The notes under the pieces: model-generated | Database searches by the model: none | Told to the model about the DNA's origin: nothing | What the model saw: the letters and a program-made list of their open reading frames with translations, nothing else | Part shown: positions 16,302-25,778 of the stretch, one piece after another | Numbering within the stretch: position 1 is the first letter of the stretch | Layout of the letters: each line of letters opens with the position of its first letter | Program-made: the position numbers and the translations under genes | Assembly: GCF_002007105.1 (NCBI RefSeq) | Contig: NZ_MVBC01000011.1 | Coordinates: forward strand, 147,213-211,212 | DNA length: 64,000 bases | Origin: Hymenobacter sp. CRA2 | Lineage (GTDB): Bacteria; Bacteroidota; Bacteroidia; Cytophagales; Hymenobacteraceae | Direction: 5' to 3'

Positions 16302-18852
16302 ATTCGGCGCTCGGGGTTTCGTCGTTGGTCAGTTGATCAGTCGGCAGCACTCCGGAGGCACTTCCCTCCTGCTGAACGGCTTCCACCAGTTCAGGCTCCA
16401 ACTCCTTGTCATCGGCCGCCACTTTGGCCACCGACGAAATTTCGTCGCCCTCGCTGATACGGATGAGACGCACACCCTGGGTAGCGCGCCCAATAGAGCG
16501 AACTTCGGCCACGCGCAGACGAATGGTCAGGCCCGAGCGGTTGATGATCATCAGGTCATCGTCGTCGTTCACATCCTTGATGGACACCAGCGCACCGGTT
16601 TTGTCGGTGATTTTCAGGGTGCTTACCCCTTTGGCACCGCGGTTGGTGATGCGGTAGTCATCGATGGGGCTACGCTTGCCAAAGCCGTTTTCGGATACTA
16701 CCAGCAGCTCCTTGTTCGGATCGGCTAGGCACACCATACCCACCACACGGTCGTCGCCTTCTTCGGACAGGGTAATACCCCGAACCCCGGCGGCAGTACG
16801 GCCCATCGGGCGCACATTCTCCTCGTTGAAGCGCACCGCCCGGCCCATTTTCGAGGCCAGAATAACCTCGCTGGTCCCGGTGGTCAGTTGCACGTCCAGC
16901 AGCCGGTCGCCTTCGTTGATGGTAATGGCGTTGATACCGGCAGCACGCGGCCGCGAATACGCCTCGAGCGTGGTTTTCTTTACCGTGCCCTGCTCCGTGC
17001 AGAACATCAGGTAATTGTTCTGCGCGTAGTCCGGGTCACGCAGGTCGCGCACGTTCAGCACCGAGCGCACAGGGTCGTCCGCCAGTTCCGGAATCAGGTT
17101 CTGGATCGGGCGTCCCTTGGCGGCTTTGCCACCTTCGGGCAGCTCGTAGGCTTTCTTCCAGAACAGACGGCCGCCCTCGGTAAAGAGCAACAGGAAGTCG
17201 TGGGTAGAAGCCACGAACAGGTGCTCGGTGAAGTCGGTGTCCTTGGTCGAGACGCCCTTCGCTCCTACACCGCCGCGGCCCTGGGCCCGGTACTCGTCGA
17301 GGGAAGTTCGCTTAATATAGCCTTCGTTGGAAATGGTGATGACCATCGCCTCCTCGGCAATCAGCGACTCGAAATCAATGTCGCCGCCGGCGTACTCGAT
17401 TTCCGTGCGGCGCGAATCGCCGTACCGGTCGCGGATATCCTGCAGCTCCTGGCGAATGATGTCGCGCTGCATCTCGGGCGACTCCAGCACCGCCTTCAGG
17501 TGGTCGATGAGCTTCATCAGCTCGTTGTACTCATTCACGATTTTGTCGCGCTCCAGGCCAGTGAGGCGCTGCAGACGCATATCGAGAATGGCACGGGCCT
17601 GCACGTCGCTGAGCGAGAACCGCTCGATCAACTGGGCGCGGGCCAGCTCCGGGTCGCGGGAGCTGCGGATCAGGGCAATGACTTCGTCGAGGTGGTCCAG
17701 CGCGATGAGCAGACCTTCCAGGATGTGGGCCCGCTTCTGGGCTTCGGCCAGCTCAAAGCGCGTCCGGCGCACGATAACGTCGCCGCGGTGCTCCACGAAG
17801 TAGTGAATCAGGTCGCGCAGGTTCAGCGTCATCGGGCGGCCTTTCACCAGGGCCACGTTGTTGACGCCGAAGGTCGACTGCAGCTGGGTGTACTTGAACA
17901 GGTTGTTCAGCACCACCTGCGGCACCGCGTCGCGCTTCAAATCGTACACGATGCGCATCCCGTCGCGGTCTGACTCATCGCGCAGGTCCGAGATGCCCTC
18001 GATTTTCTTCTCGTTGATCAGCTCGGCAGTGCGCTGAATCATGGCCGCCTTATTGACCATGTACGGCACCTCGGTGACGATGATCTGCTCCTTGCCCGAG
18101 GGCGTGGTTTCGAAGTGCGTCTTGGCGCGCACGACCACGCGGCCGCGGCCGGTTTCCAGGGCCTGGCGCACGCCTTCGTACCCGTAAATCACGCCGCCCG
18201 TGGGGAAGTCCGGCGCTTTCACAAACTCCATCAACTCCTGGACGGTGATGTCGGGATTGGCCAGGTAGGCCACGATACCGTCCACCACTTCCGTCAGGTT
18301 GTGCGGGGCCATGTTGGTAGCCATGCCCACGGCAATACCCGACGAGCCATTGACGAGCAGGTTCGGAAACTTGGCCGGCATTACCGACGGCTCTTCCAGC
18401 GAGTCGTCGAAGTTGGGCTGAAAGTCTACCGTGTCCTTGTCCAGGTCATTCAGGATTTCGTCGGCCAGACGCTTGAGGCGAGCCTCCGTGTAGCGCATGG
18501 CAGCCGGCGAGTCACCGTCGATGGAGCCGAAGTTGCCCTGGCCATCCACGAGCGGGTAGCGCAGGGACCAGTCCTGGGCCATGCGCACCATGGTGTCGTA
18601 CACTGAGGAGTCGCCGTGGGGGTGGTATTTGCCGAGCACCTCTCCTACGATACGGGCACTCTTCTTATGCGCTTTGGTGTAGGATACGCCCAGTTCCGAC
18701 ATGCCGTAGAGCACGCGGCGGTGCACGGGCTTCAGCCCGTCGCGCACGTCGGGAAGGGCGCGGGAGATGATGACGGACATCGAGTAGTCGATGTACGCGC
18801 CGCGCATCTCATCCTCAATATTAATGGGAATGATTTTTTCGCCTTCAGCCAT
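16300..18852 (-). CDS. gyrA: DNA gyrase subunit A
   Basis: GyrA is the breakage-reunion subunit of the enzyme that introduces negative supercoils. The 850-residue product starts [20 protein letters not shown] and has the active-site tyrosine at about residue 121 in [10 protein letters not shown]. The quinolone-resistance region reads [11 protein letters not shown], with Ser82 and Asp86 at the positions equivalent to E. coli Ser83 and Asp87, the usual drug-sensitive residues. The C-terminal half has the beta-pinwheel repeats, including the GyrA box in [21 protein letters not shown] at 18925-18932 on the minus strand is a candidate -7 element. Confidence 0.97.
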   Translation of the reverse strand: MAEGEKIIPINIEDEMRGAYIDYSMSVIISRALPDVRDGLKPVHRRVLYGMSELGVSYTKAHKKSARIVGEVLGKYHPHGDSSVYDTMVRMAQDWSLRYPLVDGQGNFGSIDGDSPAAMRYTEARLKRLADEILNDLDKDTVDFQPNFDDSLEEPSVMPAKFPNLLVNGSSGIAVGMATNMAPHNLTEVVDGIVAYLANPDITVQELMEFVKAPDFPTGGVIYGYEGVRQALETGRGRVVVRAKTHFETTPSGKEQIIVTEVPYMVNKAAMIQRTAELINEKKIEGISDLRDESDRDGMRIVYDLKRDAVPQVVLNNLFKYTQLQSTFGVNNVALVKGRPMTLNLRDLIHYFVEHRGDVIVRRTRFELAEAQKRAHILEGLLIALDHLDEVIALIRSSRDPELARAQLIERFSLSDVQARAILDMRLQRLTGLERDKIVNEYNELMKLIDHLKAVLESPEMQRDIIRQELQDIRDRYGDSRRTEIEYAGGDIDFESLIAEEAMVITISNEGYIKRTSLDEYRAQGRGGVGAKGVSTKDTDFTEHLFVASTHDFLLLFTEGGRLFWKKAYELPEGGKAAKGRPIQNLIPELADDPVRSVLNVRDLRDPDYAQNNYLMFCTEQGTVKKTTLEAYSRPRAAGINAITINEGDRLLDVQLTTGTSEVILASKMGRAVRFNEENVRPMGRTAAGVRGITLSEEGDDRVVGMVCLADPNKELLVVSENGFGKRSPIDDYRITNRGAKGVSTLKITDKTGALVSIKDVNDDDDLMIINRSGLTIRLRVAEVRSIGRATQGVRLIRISEGDEISSVAKVAADDKELEPELVEAVQQEGSASGVLPTDQLTNDETPSAE

Positions 18853-18961
18853 TAGTCAAAACGAAAGGCCTGCCGCCCCGGAAAAGAGCAACAGACGCCG
18901 GATGTGAAGTTGTATTTTAAGCTGGCAAGATACCGAAAAAAGCCCGTTTTTCCTAGCGAAA

Positions 18962-19210
18962 TCAAGGTTTTGACTTGCCTCGGTTGTTGTGCATTTTGCC
19001 GTCGGGTTGGCTATGAACTTTGATCTTTTCGCCAATCTCCGGGTTCTGTTTTTTCCACAGCGGCTGCCCCCGGTATTTCTGCCCGCTGTGAAAGTGCACC
19101 TTACGCACATGACAGGACGCCATGGGGCAAGTGCGACAGCCGACCAGCGCCAGCAACAGCCAAACGGACAGCCAGCAGCCGTACCGCATCAGGGGAACAT
19201 TCATCTTCAT
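18962..19210 (-). CDS. small lipoprotein, hypothetical
   Basis: The 82-residue product starts MKMNVPLMRYGCWLSVW and has a lipobox-like LALVGC near residue 26, so it would be a lipoprotein of about 57 mature residues. The mature part is basic (HSGQKYRGQPLWKKQNPEIGEKIKVH). Similar short lipoproteins with a QNPxIGExxK stretch occur in Hymenobacter as far as I recall. Three start codons are possible; ATG 19208-19210 leaves the best signal peptide. It lies upstream of gyrA on the same strand. Confidence 0.6.
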   Translation of the reverse strand: MKMNVPLMRYGCWLSVWLLLALVGCRTCPMASCHVRKVHFHSGQKYRGQPLWKKQNPEIGEKIKVHSQPDGKMHNNRGKSKP

Positions 19211-19265
19211 CTTGCTGACAAAACAACGTAAAAAGGGCTGATATCGTGCCAAAGGGCGGCGCAGC

Positions 19266-19934
19266 TTACCCTATATTTTGCAAATCACGCCCTTCCCATT
19301 CCTGCAGAAACTGCTCCAGAAATTGCTCCATGAAGGCGTGGCGCTGCTCGGCCACACGCCGGGCCGCATCGGTGTGCAGCCGCTCGCGCAGGTGCAGCAG
19401 CTTCTCGTAAAAGTGGTTGATGGTCGGCCCACTGTTCGTTTTGTATTCGGCGAAGCTACCGTGCTGCACGACCGGCAAAGACGGATCATGTAAGGCCCGG
19501 CCTTTGTGGCCCCCGTAGGCAAAAGCGCGGGCCACGCCGATGGCCCCGATGGCGTCGAGGCGGTCGGCATCCTGCACGCAGGCGCCTTCGGGGCTGCTCA
19601 CCGGCGTGGCTACGCCGGCGCCCTTGAAGCTGACCTCGCGGATAATCTCTTCGACGCGCGCAATCAGCGTATCATCGGCGCCTTGGCTGCTGAGCCACGC
19701 GCGGGCAGCGCGGGGCCCGGCTTCGTCGTCGCCGTGGTGAAACTTCCAGTCGGCAATGTCGTGCAGCAGCGCGGCCAATTCCGTTACCTGCGCGTCGGCG
19801 CCTTCGGCCGCGGCCAGGGCCCGCGCTACCTGCCACACCCGGCGGATGTGGGCCCAATCGTGCCCGGAGCCTTCGTCGGCAAACTTTTCTTCTACAAAAG
19901 CGGCGGTACGCGCCACCAAATCAGCATCTGTCAT
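19266..19934 (-). CDS. HD-domain phosphohydrolase (YedJ-like)
   Basis: The 222-residue protein has the HD-superfamily metal ligands in order: HDWAHIRRVWQVA, the HD pair in LAALLHDIADWKFHHGD, and DADRLDAIGAIGVARAFAYGG. This arrangement is that of YedJ-type metal-dependent hydrolases acting on phosphoesters or nucleotides. ATG 19932-19934 (MTDADLVAR) is chosen; an ATG 15 bases upstream would add MHFCG. The natural substrate is unknown. Confidence 0.85.
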   Translation of the reverse strand: MTDADLVARTAAFVEEKFADEGSGHDWAHIRRVWQVARALAAAEGADAQVTELAALLHDIADWKFHHGDDEAGPRAARAWLSSQGADDTLIARVEEIIREVSFKGAGVATPVSSPEGACVQDADRLDAIGAIGVARAFAYGGHKGRALHDPSLPVVQHGSFAEYKTNSGPTINHFYEKLLHLRERLHTDAARRVAEQRHAFMEQFLEQFLQEWEGRDLQNIG

Positions 19935-19950
19935 GCCACAAAAATGCAAC

Positions 19951-19975
19951 GGGCGCGGCTTTCCTGGCCGCGCCC
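19951..19975 (-). terminator. terminator of the GNAT-like gene
   Basis: GGGCGCGGC pairs with GCCGCGCCC around a 7-base loop. Read on the minus strand it is followed within a few bases by ATTTTTG. It lies just after the GNAT-like gene at 20012 and before the HD gene. Confidence 0.6.
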
Positions 19976-20011
19976 GAAGTGTTGAGCAGACTTACGGCCT
20001 CAGTGTCAAGG

Positions 20012-21208
20012 CTAATCGATGACAGGATGGCGCTGGAATTCGCGGGTGCGGTCGAACAGATAGCGCAGGGTCTGATGCTCGCGCCACGGCTCGCCGCCCA
20101 CCAGCTTGGCCACGGTCATCATTTTGGGGTTGAAGTCGCCGATCCAGTTCATCACGGTTTGGGTATACGGAATGGCACCTGGCTTCTGAATCAGTTGCGA
20201 CGAAGCGTACACCATGGCCGCCTCGACGCCCTTGCGTTGCTGCTCGGGCACGACGCCAAACACGACGCCAAACATGGTTTTGACGGTGCTGCGCATCTGG
20301 TGGTACTTAAACTGTACTTTCTGCCACCAGCCCAGCTTGCCGTTGAAGAAACGTAGGATTTCGTTGATTTCCGGCAAGTTGATGTAAAAGGAAATCGGCT
20401 CGTTGTTGTAGTAGCCAAACCAAATGATCCGCTCGTCCAGGATGTCGAGCATGCTCTTCATGATTTTCTGAGCGCCCTCGCTGCTCATGGGCTTGATGCC
20501 CTCGTGCTTCACCCAGGCCTTGTTGTAAATGGTGCGGAAGTCTTCGGCGTACTGCCGCCAATCCTTCTTGCGCATGTGCCGGAAAGCATAGTTGGGGTCG
20601 GCAGCCAGGCGCTGGGCACGCGTGAACACAGCCGGGTGCAGCTGCCCCTGCACCATACGGTGGTAGGTAATCTGCTTGTAGAACGTCTCGAAGCCATAGG
20701 TGCGAAACAGCGCTTCGTAGTACGGCGGGTTGTAATTGGCGCCGTAAATCGGGGCCCCGAAGTTGTCCGTCACCAGTCCCCACCACTTGTCCCGGTCGCC
20801 GAAGTTGATGGGACCGTCCATGCCTTCCAGCCCGCGGGCCTGCAGCCAGTCCCGGCAAGCGTCAAAAAGCTTATTGGCGGCCTGCTGGTCGTCGATGCAT
20901 TCAAAGAAGCCCATGGCGCCCATATGCTGGGCGTAATCCGTTTTTCCCTCGGGGATATTGGTGGGAAACGCCGTTTCGCGGTTGAAGAAAGCCGCTACCC
21001 GGCCGATGGTCTGCCCCTGCTCGTCGAGCAGCAACCAGCGTACGCACTCGCCTTTCTGGAAGAGCTTATTTTTGGTCGGATCGAATACCGCCTCCACATC
21101 CTGATCGAGCGGCCGAATGTAGTTCGGGTCCTGACGGTAAAGAACACGGGGCGGAAACTCCAAAAACTCGCGGGCCTGCGCCGGCGTCGTGACTTCAACA
21201 AGCTGCAT
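20012..21208 (-). CDS. GNAT-superfamily acyltransferase-like protein
   Basis: The 398-residue protein resembles a family in Bacteroidota usually annotated as GNAT family N-acetyltransferase. It opens MQLVEVTTPAQAREFLEFPPRVLYRQDPNYIRP; VRWLLLDEQGQTIGRVAAFFNRE is the first GNAT-like unit, and a second region with YNNEPISFYINLPEI follows. The motif GMDGPINFGDRDKWWGLV is strongly conserved in relatives I recall. No substrate is known. ATG 21206-21208 is chosen because the longer frame adds 43 residues of unconserved, cysteine-rich sequence. Confidence 0.7.
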   Translation of the reverse strand: MQLVEVTTPAQAREFLEFPPRVLYRQDPNYIRPLDQDVEAVFDPTKNKLFQKGECVRWLLLDEQGQTIGRVAAFFNRETAFPTNIPEGKTDYAQHMGAMGFFECIDDQQAANKLFDACRDWLQARGLEGMDGPINFGDRDKWWGLVTDNFGAPIYGANYNPPYYEALFRTYGFETFYKQITYHRMVQGQLHPAVFTRAQRLAADPNYAFRHMRKKDWRQYAEDFRTIYNKAWVKHEGIKPMSSEGAQKIMKSMLDILDERIIWFGYYNNEPISFYINLPEINEILRFFNGKLGWWQKVQFKYHQMRSTVKTMFGVVFGVVPEQQRKGVEAAMVYASSQLIQKPGAIPYTQTVMNWIGDFNPKMMTVAKLVGGEPWREHQTLRYLFDRTREFQRHPVID

Positions 21209-21453
21209 GCGGTGCGCACAAAACGTAAAACAGAAGCGCGAAATAACGCAAAACCCCGTTGTAGCACGCTTCGGCTCCCTGATAAGGCCCCGCCTGCATT
21301 GGCTTTCCGGAATTTCAGCTACCTTAGCGCTTACCAAAACTATTCTTTCGCGCCTCGTGGGCTCTGCCTGCGGGGCGTTTTTTTATTTAAGCTACCAATC
21401 CATGGCACCGTCGGTCCTCGTTAGTAGGTTGATTAGTACTGACTCGTGCCGTT

Positions 21454-21831
21454 ATGATTCCACTCTACTGCCAGCAAGGCAAGGCCGTGGCTTACGCCGA
21501 TGACGCCTGCTTAGCGCTTTACCTGACCGATGGCACATTTGCGGCCTGGTTAGACGACGGTTTTTTGTACGCCCCCGACGGCCGCTACCTCGGCTGGATT
21601 CACCAGGGCTGGGTGCTGGACCGCAGCGGCCGCCCCGCCTTGTTTGCCGACAATGCCAGTGGCCGCCCGGTTCGGCCGCCAGTCAGCGCGCCATCGGCTG
21701 GTTTCTGGCCACGCGCACCTCAACGCCCCCAACGTGTCCCCATCCGCGGCGCCCGCCCCGCCCGCCGTGGCCGCGTAGCCGAATGGTCGCCCCTTACGGG
21801 CTTGGCTTTCTTTCATCAACGGATTAAATAG
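21454..21831 (+). CDS. hypothetical protein with DGxxxGW strand repeats
   Basis: The 125-residue product begins MIPLYCQQGKAVAYADD. Its core is a series of short beta units: LTDGTFAAWLDDGFLYAPDGRYLGWIHQGWVLDRSGRPALF. The C-terminal third is Arg/Pro-rich (PRAPQRPQRVP, RGARPARRGR). Similar small proteins occur in Hymenobacter and some proteobacteria, but I know no function. It diverges from the GNAT-like gene. Confidence 0.6.
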   Translation: MIPLYCQQGKAVAYADDACLALYLTDGTFAAWLDDGFLYAPDGRYLGWIHQGWVLDRSGRPALFADNASGRPVRPPVSAPSAGFWPRAPQRPQRVPIRGARPARRGRVAEWSPLTGLAFFHQRIK

Positions 21832-22162
21832 CTCTTAAAGCCGATGTCACATTGGAAGCCTATTAGCAACAAAAAATCGGCTCAATATCCGCGCATAAAG
21901 ACTACAAACAGTATTTATCTCCGCTAATAGCCTCCATAAACATCGTCACACTCAAAGCAGGCCCTTCCTGTTTTATCATTTAAATACCAGGTTTTTTTGT
22001 CCTTTCGTTTCAGCCGAAGAATATGTCGACCTGCCCGCTTCCACTTGTTGCTCTTGCCTTGATGCTCACGACATCACAGTTTCCTATCGACAACCTATCT
22101 CCTGCGCAACCATCATAGAACCCCAATTCGCTGCTACGCTAACCCGTTAGAATAATAGCTAC

Positions 22163-22200
22163 GAAAAGGCGGCTGCAACTCAGGTTGCAGCCGCCTTTTC
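22163..22200. terminator. bidirectional terminator hairpin
   Basis: GAAAAGGCGGCTGCAAC pairs perfectly with GTTGCAGCCGCCTTTTC around five bases. A and T runs at the arm ends would let it work on both strands. It has no obvious gene directly upstream. Confidence 0.7.
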
Positions 22201-22298
22201 AGTTCCGTTGAAGATACAACGCTTCGCCAGCGCAGATACCGGCACAATTCTTGGCCACCAAGCTCGGCGGTTACCCTACCGCCGTCATTAGTTTCCGG

Positions 22299-22330
22299 AA
22301 AGCCCGAGTGCAATGCGCTTGGGCTTTTTT
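22299..22330 (+). terminator. terminator hairpin
   Basis: AAAGCCCGAG pairs with CTTGGGCTTT around TGCAATGCG, followed by a run of T. It faces right. The transcript it ends is unknown. Confidence 0.65.
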
Positions 22331-22395
22331 ATGGCCTGCCGACCATAAAGCAGGTACTCCCTATTTGCTCATCTGCGCCTACGCAGGCAGGAAAT

Positions 22396-22434
22396 AAGAA
22401 CCCACTGCAAACACATCGTTTACAGTGGGTTCTT
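22396..22434 (-). terminator. terminator of the original tRNA-Thr locus (displaced)
   Basis: AAGAACCCACTG pairs with CAGTGGGTTCTT, with a further GCAAAC/GTTTAC pairing in the loop. The same design (GCAAAC...GTTTAC inside a stem) occurs next to the intact tRNA-Thr at 25648-25680. It lies just beyond the duplicated 3' end of the tRNA, which is where the native terminator would end up after integration. Confidence 0.55.
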
Positions 22435-22436
22435 GC

Positions 22437-22450
22437 TACATCTGAGCCCC
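22437..22450 (-). repeat. left att copy: duplicated 3' end of tRNA-Thr
   Basis: TACATCTGAGCCCC here is identical to 25685-25698, which covers the acceptor 3' end and downstream flank of the intact tRNA-Thr gene. Sequences to the right of both copies differ. A duplicated tRNA 3' end at this spacing is the usual footprint of integrase-mediated insertion. Confidence 0.65.
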
Positions 22451-22460
22451 TCATTGGAAC

Positions 22461-23490
22461 GTGTCGCGCACTTCCCTCCTACCCGACGGCTCTATTCGTA
22501 GTCTTTACCTATGCTATCGGACAAAATCAAGCGGCGCTGTAAGCCTTGTGAAGTTCGGTACGGTAGCCAAGTTCATTCCTAAGTCGAAGATTACCAGCTT
22601 CGCGCCGGGCAGCGGCCCGCCCGGCACTGTTGTCACCGTTATGGACACCCGGTTCACTGGCGCCACGGCCGTGCTGCTCAACGGCGACTCCGACACCAGC
22701 ATCACGTTCACCGTGCCCGAGGCGGGCTACAGCGGGGCCATCAGCGTCACCACACCCGACGGCGCGGCGGCCAGCTTCCTGAACTTCAGTGTGCGGCCCG
22801 GCGGCAAGGCCTTGACCACCAAGCTCACCGTGGAGCTGTGGGTGTGTCCGGAGCAGGACCAAGGCGCGCCGTCCATCATGGACCTGGTGAGCCGTTACTA
22901 CTCCTGGATTTTCTGGATTCAGCCCTATCAACTGGCCGAGGGCCGCGCCGGGCTGGCTGGCTTCTTCAGCTACGGCGGCGCAGACGGGCTGTGGATGCCC
23001 AACCCGGACGGCGGCTTCCGCCACATTCCCGACCGGCAGTGGAGCCACCTAGCCGCCACGCTCGACACCTCGCTGCCATCGGGCCACCTGCTACTTCAAC
23101 GGGCAGCTGCAGGGCAGCTACGACCTGCCGACGCCCGTGCCGGCGCGTGACACCGCTGACCCGGGCATCGGCGAGCAAACCGGCTCGACCATCGACCTGG
23201 GCTACATCAAATCGGACGGCCAGCGCCGCTTCGCCGGCAAGCTGGATGGCGTGCGTGGCTGGTCGGTGGTCCGCACGGCGCAGCAGATTGCCGCCAACTA
23301 CCGCTACCGCACGCTGGCCAGCATAGACCGCACCGGGCTCATCGCAGACGTGGGCTTCGACGAGACGGCCGACATCTTCCTCGACAAGTCGCCGCTCGCC
23401 AACCACTTCGTGCGCCAGGCCCCGAACTCTTCGACCAACGTCCGCGAGGCCACCGGGGCCGATGTGGTCCTCTCCCGTGCCTCCCTTGAA
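22461..23490 (+). pseudogene. IPT/TIG plus LamG-domain phage tail-type protein, frameshifted
   Basis: From about 22540 the first frame encodes an IPT/TIG-like domain (KITSFAPGSGPPGTVVTV, FTVPEAGYSGAISVTTPDG). The beginning of a LamG/concanavalin-like domain follows (LTVELWVCPEQDQ, WSHLAATLDTSLPSG). The domain continues in another frame as CYFNGQLQGSYDLPTPVPA and FAGKLDGVRGWSVVRTAQQI, so a single-base frameshift lies near 23078-23090. The 3' end seems shifted again near 23490, and the 5' end is probably truncated at the att side. The domain pair suits a phage receptor-binding or tail-fibre tip protein. Confidence 0.6.
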
Positions 23491-23500
23491 CGATCCCCCC

Positions 23501-23824
23501 ATGAGCAAAACCGCCGAGAAAGCCGCCGAGCGGGAGGGCCTCATCACCCGCAACTGGGTGCTGGGAGGCGGCGCGGGCTCGCTGCTGCTGGCCCAGGGCC
23601 TGCTCACCTACATCATCAGCAACGCGGCGGAAATCAAGGCCACCAACGAAAAGCTGACCAAGCTCACCAGCACCGTTGAAATCGAGGCGGTGCGCCAGCG
23701 CGTGGCCGACCTGGAGACGGCCAAGGCCGAAGCGGCCAAGACCCACCGTGACATCGAGCTGCGCCTCAACTCGCTGGAGCAGCGCACCGCCGTGCACGAT
23801 ACCTGGATGTCCTCCCATAAATAA
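23501..23824 (+). CDS. small membrane-anchored coiled-coil protein, holin/XhlA-like
   Basis: The 107-residue product starts MSKTAEKAAEREGLITRN, then has one hydrophobic helix (WVLGGGAGSLLLAQGLLTYII) and a coiled coil (ATNEKLTKLTSTVEIEAVRQ, VADLETAKAEAAKTHRDIEL). One TM helix and a coiled coil is the layout of XhlA-type lysis accessory proteins. It is the only gene of the cassette that still reads intact. The phage role is inferred from neighbours. Confidence 0.6.
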   Translation: MSKTAEKAAEREGLITRNWVLGGGAGSLLLAQGLLTYIISNAAEIKATNEKLTKLTSTVEIEAVRQRVADLETAKAEAAKTHRDIELRLNSLEQRTAVHDTWMSSHK

Positions 23825-23830
23825 CCTCTT

Positions 23831-24075
23831 ATGTCCCTTTCCTCTGTTCCGTCCGCCGCGCGCTGCGCCGCTGGCTGCTCGCCGTCGCGCTCTGCGCCGG
23901 CTACTACCTGTTCACCGCCCACCAGCGCGCCGCCCTGGCCGCAGCCGTCGACGCGGGCCGGCTCGCCGCCGACAGCGAAACCGTGGCCAACACGTCGGTG
24001 CCGCCCTTCGGGCTGGTGGCCGGCAAGCTCACGTTTGCCCTCGGGCTGTTCTTCTGCGGCCTGGCTGTGGTCTGA
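23831..24075 (+). pseudogene. two-helix phage membrane protein, frameshifted
   Basis: The ATG at 23831 leads into a Ser/Pro-rich frame without sense. One base over, the sequence reads RALRRWLLAVALCAGYYLFTA and later FGLVAGKLTFALGLFFCGLA, two membrane helices with a helical link, ending at TGA 24073-24075. A lost or gained base near 23850 explains this. The position between holin-like and lysin-like genes suggests a lysis function. Confidence 0.55.
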
Positions 24076-24076
24076 G

Positions 24077-24403
24077 ATGTTCGTGCAGCAACGCGCCTGC
24101 GGCCTGCCCACACCCGCCGGCCCCGCGGCGGCGCGCAACTGGTCGTTGGCCAACTCGCCCCGCACCTTCTTCATCCGGGGCCTGCGCGGCAGCCTGGACA
24201 GCCGGGGCACATCGTGACCTTCTACTACGCCAACCTCGGGCGCGTGGGCCACGTTGGCAAGGTCGTAGCGCGGCCAGCCGCCGCGCACCTGCGTGGTGAA
24301 TGCGGGCAACACTGGCCGGGGCGGCGGGCACGACGGGGTCGGTGTGTACAACGTCACGTACCAGGCGTACGACATTTACGCCGGGGCCAACTGGAGCTAC
24401 TGA
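24077..24403 (+). pseudogene. phage lysin-like (CHAP/NlpC-type) gene, frameshifted
   Basis: ATG 24077 follows the previous stop at once. The first frame gives PAGPAAARNWSLANSP, resembling the S-AAARSW region of phage peptidoglycan hydrolases. The next frame continues PGHIVTFYYANLGRVGHVG, the GHVG strand with the active-site histidine region of this fold. The last part reads NAGNTGRGGGHDGVGVY, like the EGNT region, ending at TGA 24401-24403. At least two frameshifts separate these pieces. The assignment rests on short motifs. Confidence 0.5.
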
Positions 24404-24702
24404 TGCGACACGGTACTGCTGCTGTTGAGCAGCTGCGCCAAGGAGCCCGTTTTTACTACGTTACCGGCAACGTATACCGACGCCATGGCCGGCGACGAGC
24501 CGGTGCCCGTCGTGGTGCTGCCCAAAAAGAACAGCGGCACCATCAGCCTGCAACTGGGCCTGGGCAACGGCATCACCCACACCGAGGCCAAGAAGCCCAC
24601 AGGTCCGGTCGTGGTAGGCAACGGCAACCAAGTTCAGCTACCGGCTGGCCGTGGTGGGCTTGGCTGAGCATCGGCGCCGCAGGCTGGCAGGTGCTGCGCT
24701 AG
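24403..24702 (+). pseudogene. lysis-cassette lipoprotein, frameshifted
   Basis: ATG 24403 overlaps the preceding TGA (TGATG), a sign of coupled translation. After a shift the frame reads VLLLLSSCAKEPVFTTLPATY, a lipobox-like LSSC, then KKNSGTISLQLGLGNGI. Another shift leads to WWAWLSIGAAGWQVLR, a terminal hydrophobic helix. A lipoprotein in this position could be a spanin-like subunit. That is inferred from order only. Confidence 0.4.
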
Positions 24703-24838
24703 CTGTGGCGCTTGGTGATGCCACGGCTGCTGCCACGGGCAGGCTAGTAATCTCTTGGGGAGTTGCCGAACCGCCCGATTCAGCAGAGCGTATACTGGTT
24801 TGGTTGCCGCAGCGCATGTTTCACCAACCTGTACTGCT

Positions 24839-24934
24839 ATGCCGAACACCGGGGACACCCCACCACTGCCCCTGATTGCCCTGGCCATGTTTCTCACGGC
24901 CGGACCGCTCCTGTTGTATTCCCGCCCTCGTTAG
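24839..24934 (+). CDS. possible 31-aa membrane peptide with MPNTGD start
   Basis: The ORF encodes MPNTGDTPPLPL, a hydrophobic stretch (IALAMFLTAGPLLLY) and the basic end SRPR. This is the layout of a sortase-type sorting signal or a tiny membrane protein. It is too short to prove, and nothing upstream in frame extends it convincingly. Confidence 0.3.
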   Translation: MPNTGDTPPLPLIALAMFLTAGPLLLYSRPR

Positions 24935-24964
24935 CGCGAGGCAAGCAGCACATCCTATTGCAAC

Positions 24965-24993
24965 AAAGCCCCGGCTTGACAGCTGGGGCTTTT
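24965..24993 (+). terminator. terminator hairpin before the STAS-like gene
   Basis: AAAGCCCC and GCT pair with AGC and GGGGCTTTT around TGAC. It lies 15 bases before the start of the next gene and would end transcription from the lysis cassette side. Confidence 0.7.
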
Positions 24994-25007
24994 GTATATT
25001 CGGGGCT

Positions 25008-25469
25008 ATGCCCACCAGTTACGACACCTTGTTACCCAGCAACTCGCTTCCTCCGTACACAGCCTCTCGCCACGGCGCTTACAGCAATGCAGCCGGCACC
25101 GTCGTCGATGACCCAGCCGGGTTTGTCCGGCTACGGTGGCACGCCGGGGAGCGGACCATGGTCAACCTGCGGGCCACGTTCGAGCAGGTGTTGCGCATGC
25201 TGGTGCGCCAGGGCACGGGCAAAGTCCTGATCGACCGGCGACTCTTGCACGCCATGTCGGAGGAAGAACAGCAATGGATCACCACGCAATGGCTGCCCCG
25301 GGCGATGGCCGAAGGCGGCTACCGCTACGCCGCGTGGCTGCCCTCGCGCAACGTCATGACCCGGCTGGCCGCCCAGCAGGTCGTGGCACGAGTAGCGAGC
25401 AGGGGGCCTGTGTACCGGCTGTGCGAGACCGAAGCAGAAGCCATAGCCTGGCTGAGCAGCCAGCCGTAG
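25008..25469 (+). CDS. STAS/SpoIIAA-like hypothetical protein
   Basis: The 153-residue protein has an alternating strand-helix pattern like STAS/SpoIIAA-like domains found in many Hymenobacter copies. It reads VRLRWHAGERTMVNLRATFEQVLRMLVRQGTGKVLIDRRLLH, then EGGYRYAAWLPS and a final VYRLCETEAEAIAWL. No enzyme motif is visible. ATG 25008 is preferred because the longer frame begins inside the terminator region. It lies inside the att-bounded segment. Confidence 0.65.
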   Translation: MPTSYDTLLPSNSLPPYTASRHGAYSNAAGTVVDDPAGFVRLRWHAGERTMVNLRATFEQVLRMLVRQGTGKVLIDRRLLHAMSEEEQQWITTQWLPRAMAEGGYRYAAWLPSRNVMTRLAAQQVVARVASRGPVYRLCETEAEAIAWLSSQP

Positions 25470-25647
25470 CCCGCGTCACACCGGCGCTCCTTGCTTCCTG
25501 GCGTCTTCATCCGCCGCGGCCTTCCTTTGTCCCTCCCCACGCGGCAGCTCGTCGGTACCGGCCGGCAGTAGAACTTGCCGACTCTATTTGGTACGCCACC
25601 CTAGCCCTAATACCTAAATGGGCACACCGGGGAGCACACCAATAAAA

Positions 25648-25680
25648 AAGCCGTTGCAAACGCTTGGTTTACAACGGCTT
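25648..25680 (-). terminator. terminator beside tRNA-Thr
   Basis: AGCCGTTGCAAAC pairs with GTTTACAACGGCT around GCTTG. On the minus strand it follows the tRNA 3' end by about a dozen bases and is followed by TTTTTTATT. Confidence 0.75.
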
Positions 25681-25692
25681 CTAGTACATCTG

Positions 25693-25765
<73 letters not shown>

Positions 25766-25778
25766 GAAAAATGTGGTG

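Larger units (their letters stand above)
21832..22460. other. ORF-poor intergenic region with three hairpins
   Basis: No convincing gene is seen. A 31-codon ORF at 22023-22118 (MSTCPLPLVALALMLTTSQ) resembles a signal peptide but has no support. Strong hairpins lie at 22163-22200, 22299-22330 and 22396-22434. The right end carries the left att copy of the prophage remnant. Confidence 0.6.

Noticed and set aside
22023..22118. 31-aa signal-peptide-like ORF
   Set aside because: Only length-limited hydrophobicity supports it; it has no neighbour or conserved part, so it is mentioned only within the intergenic entry.
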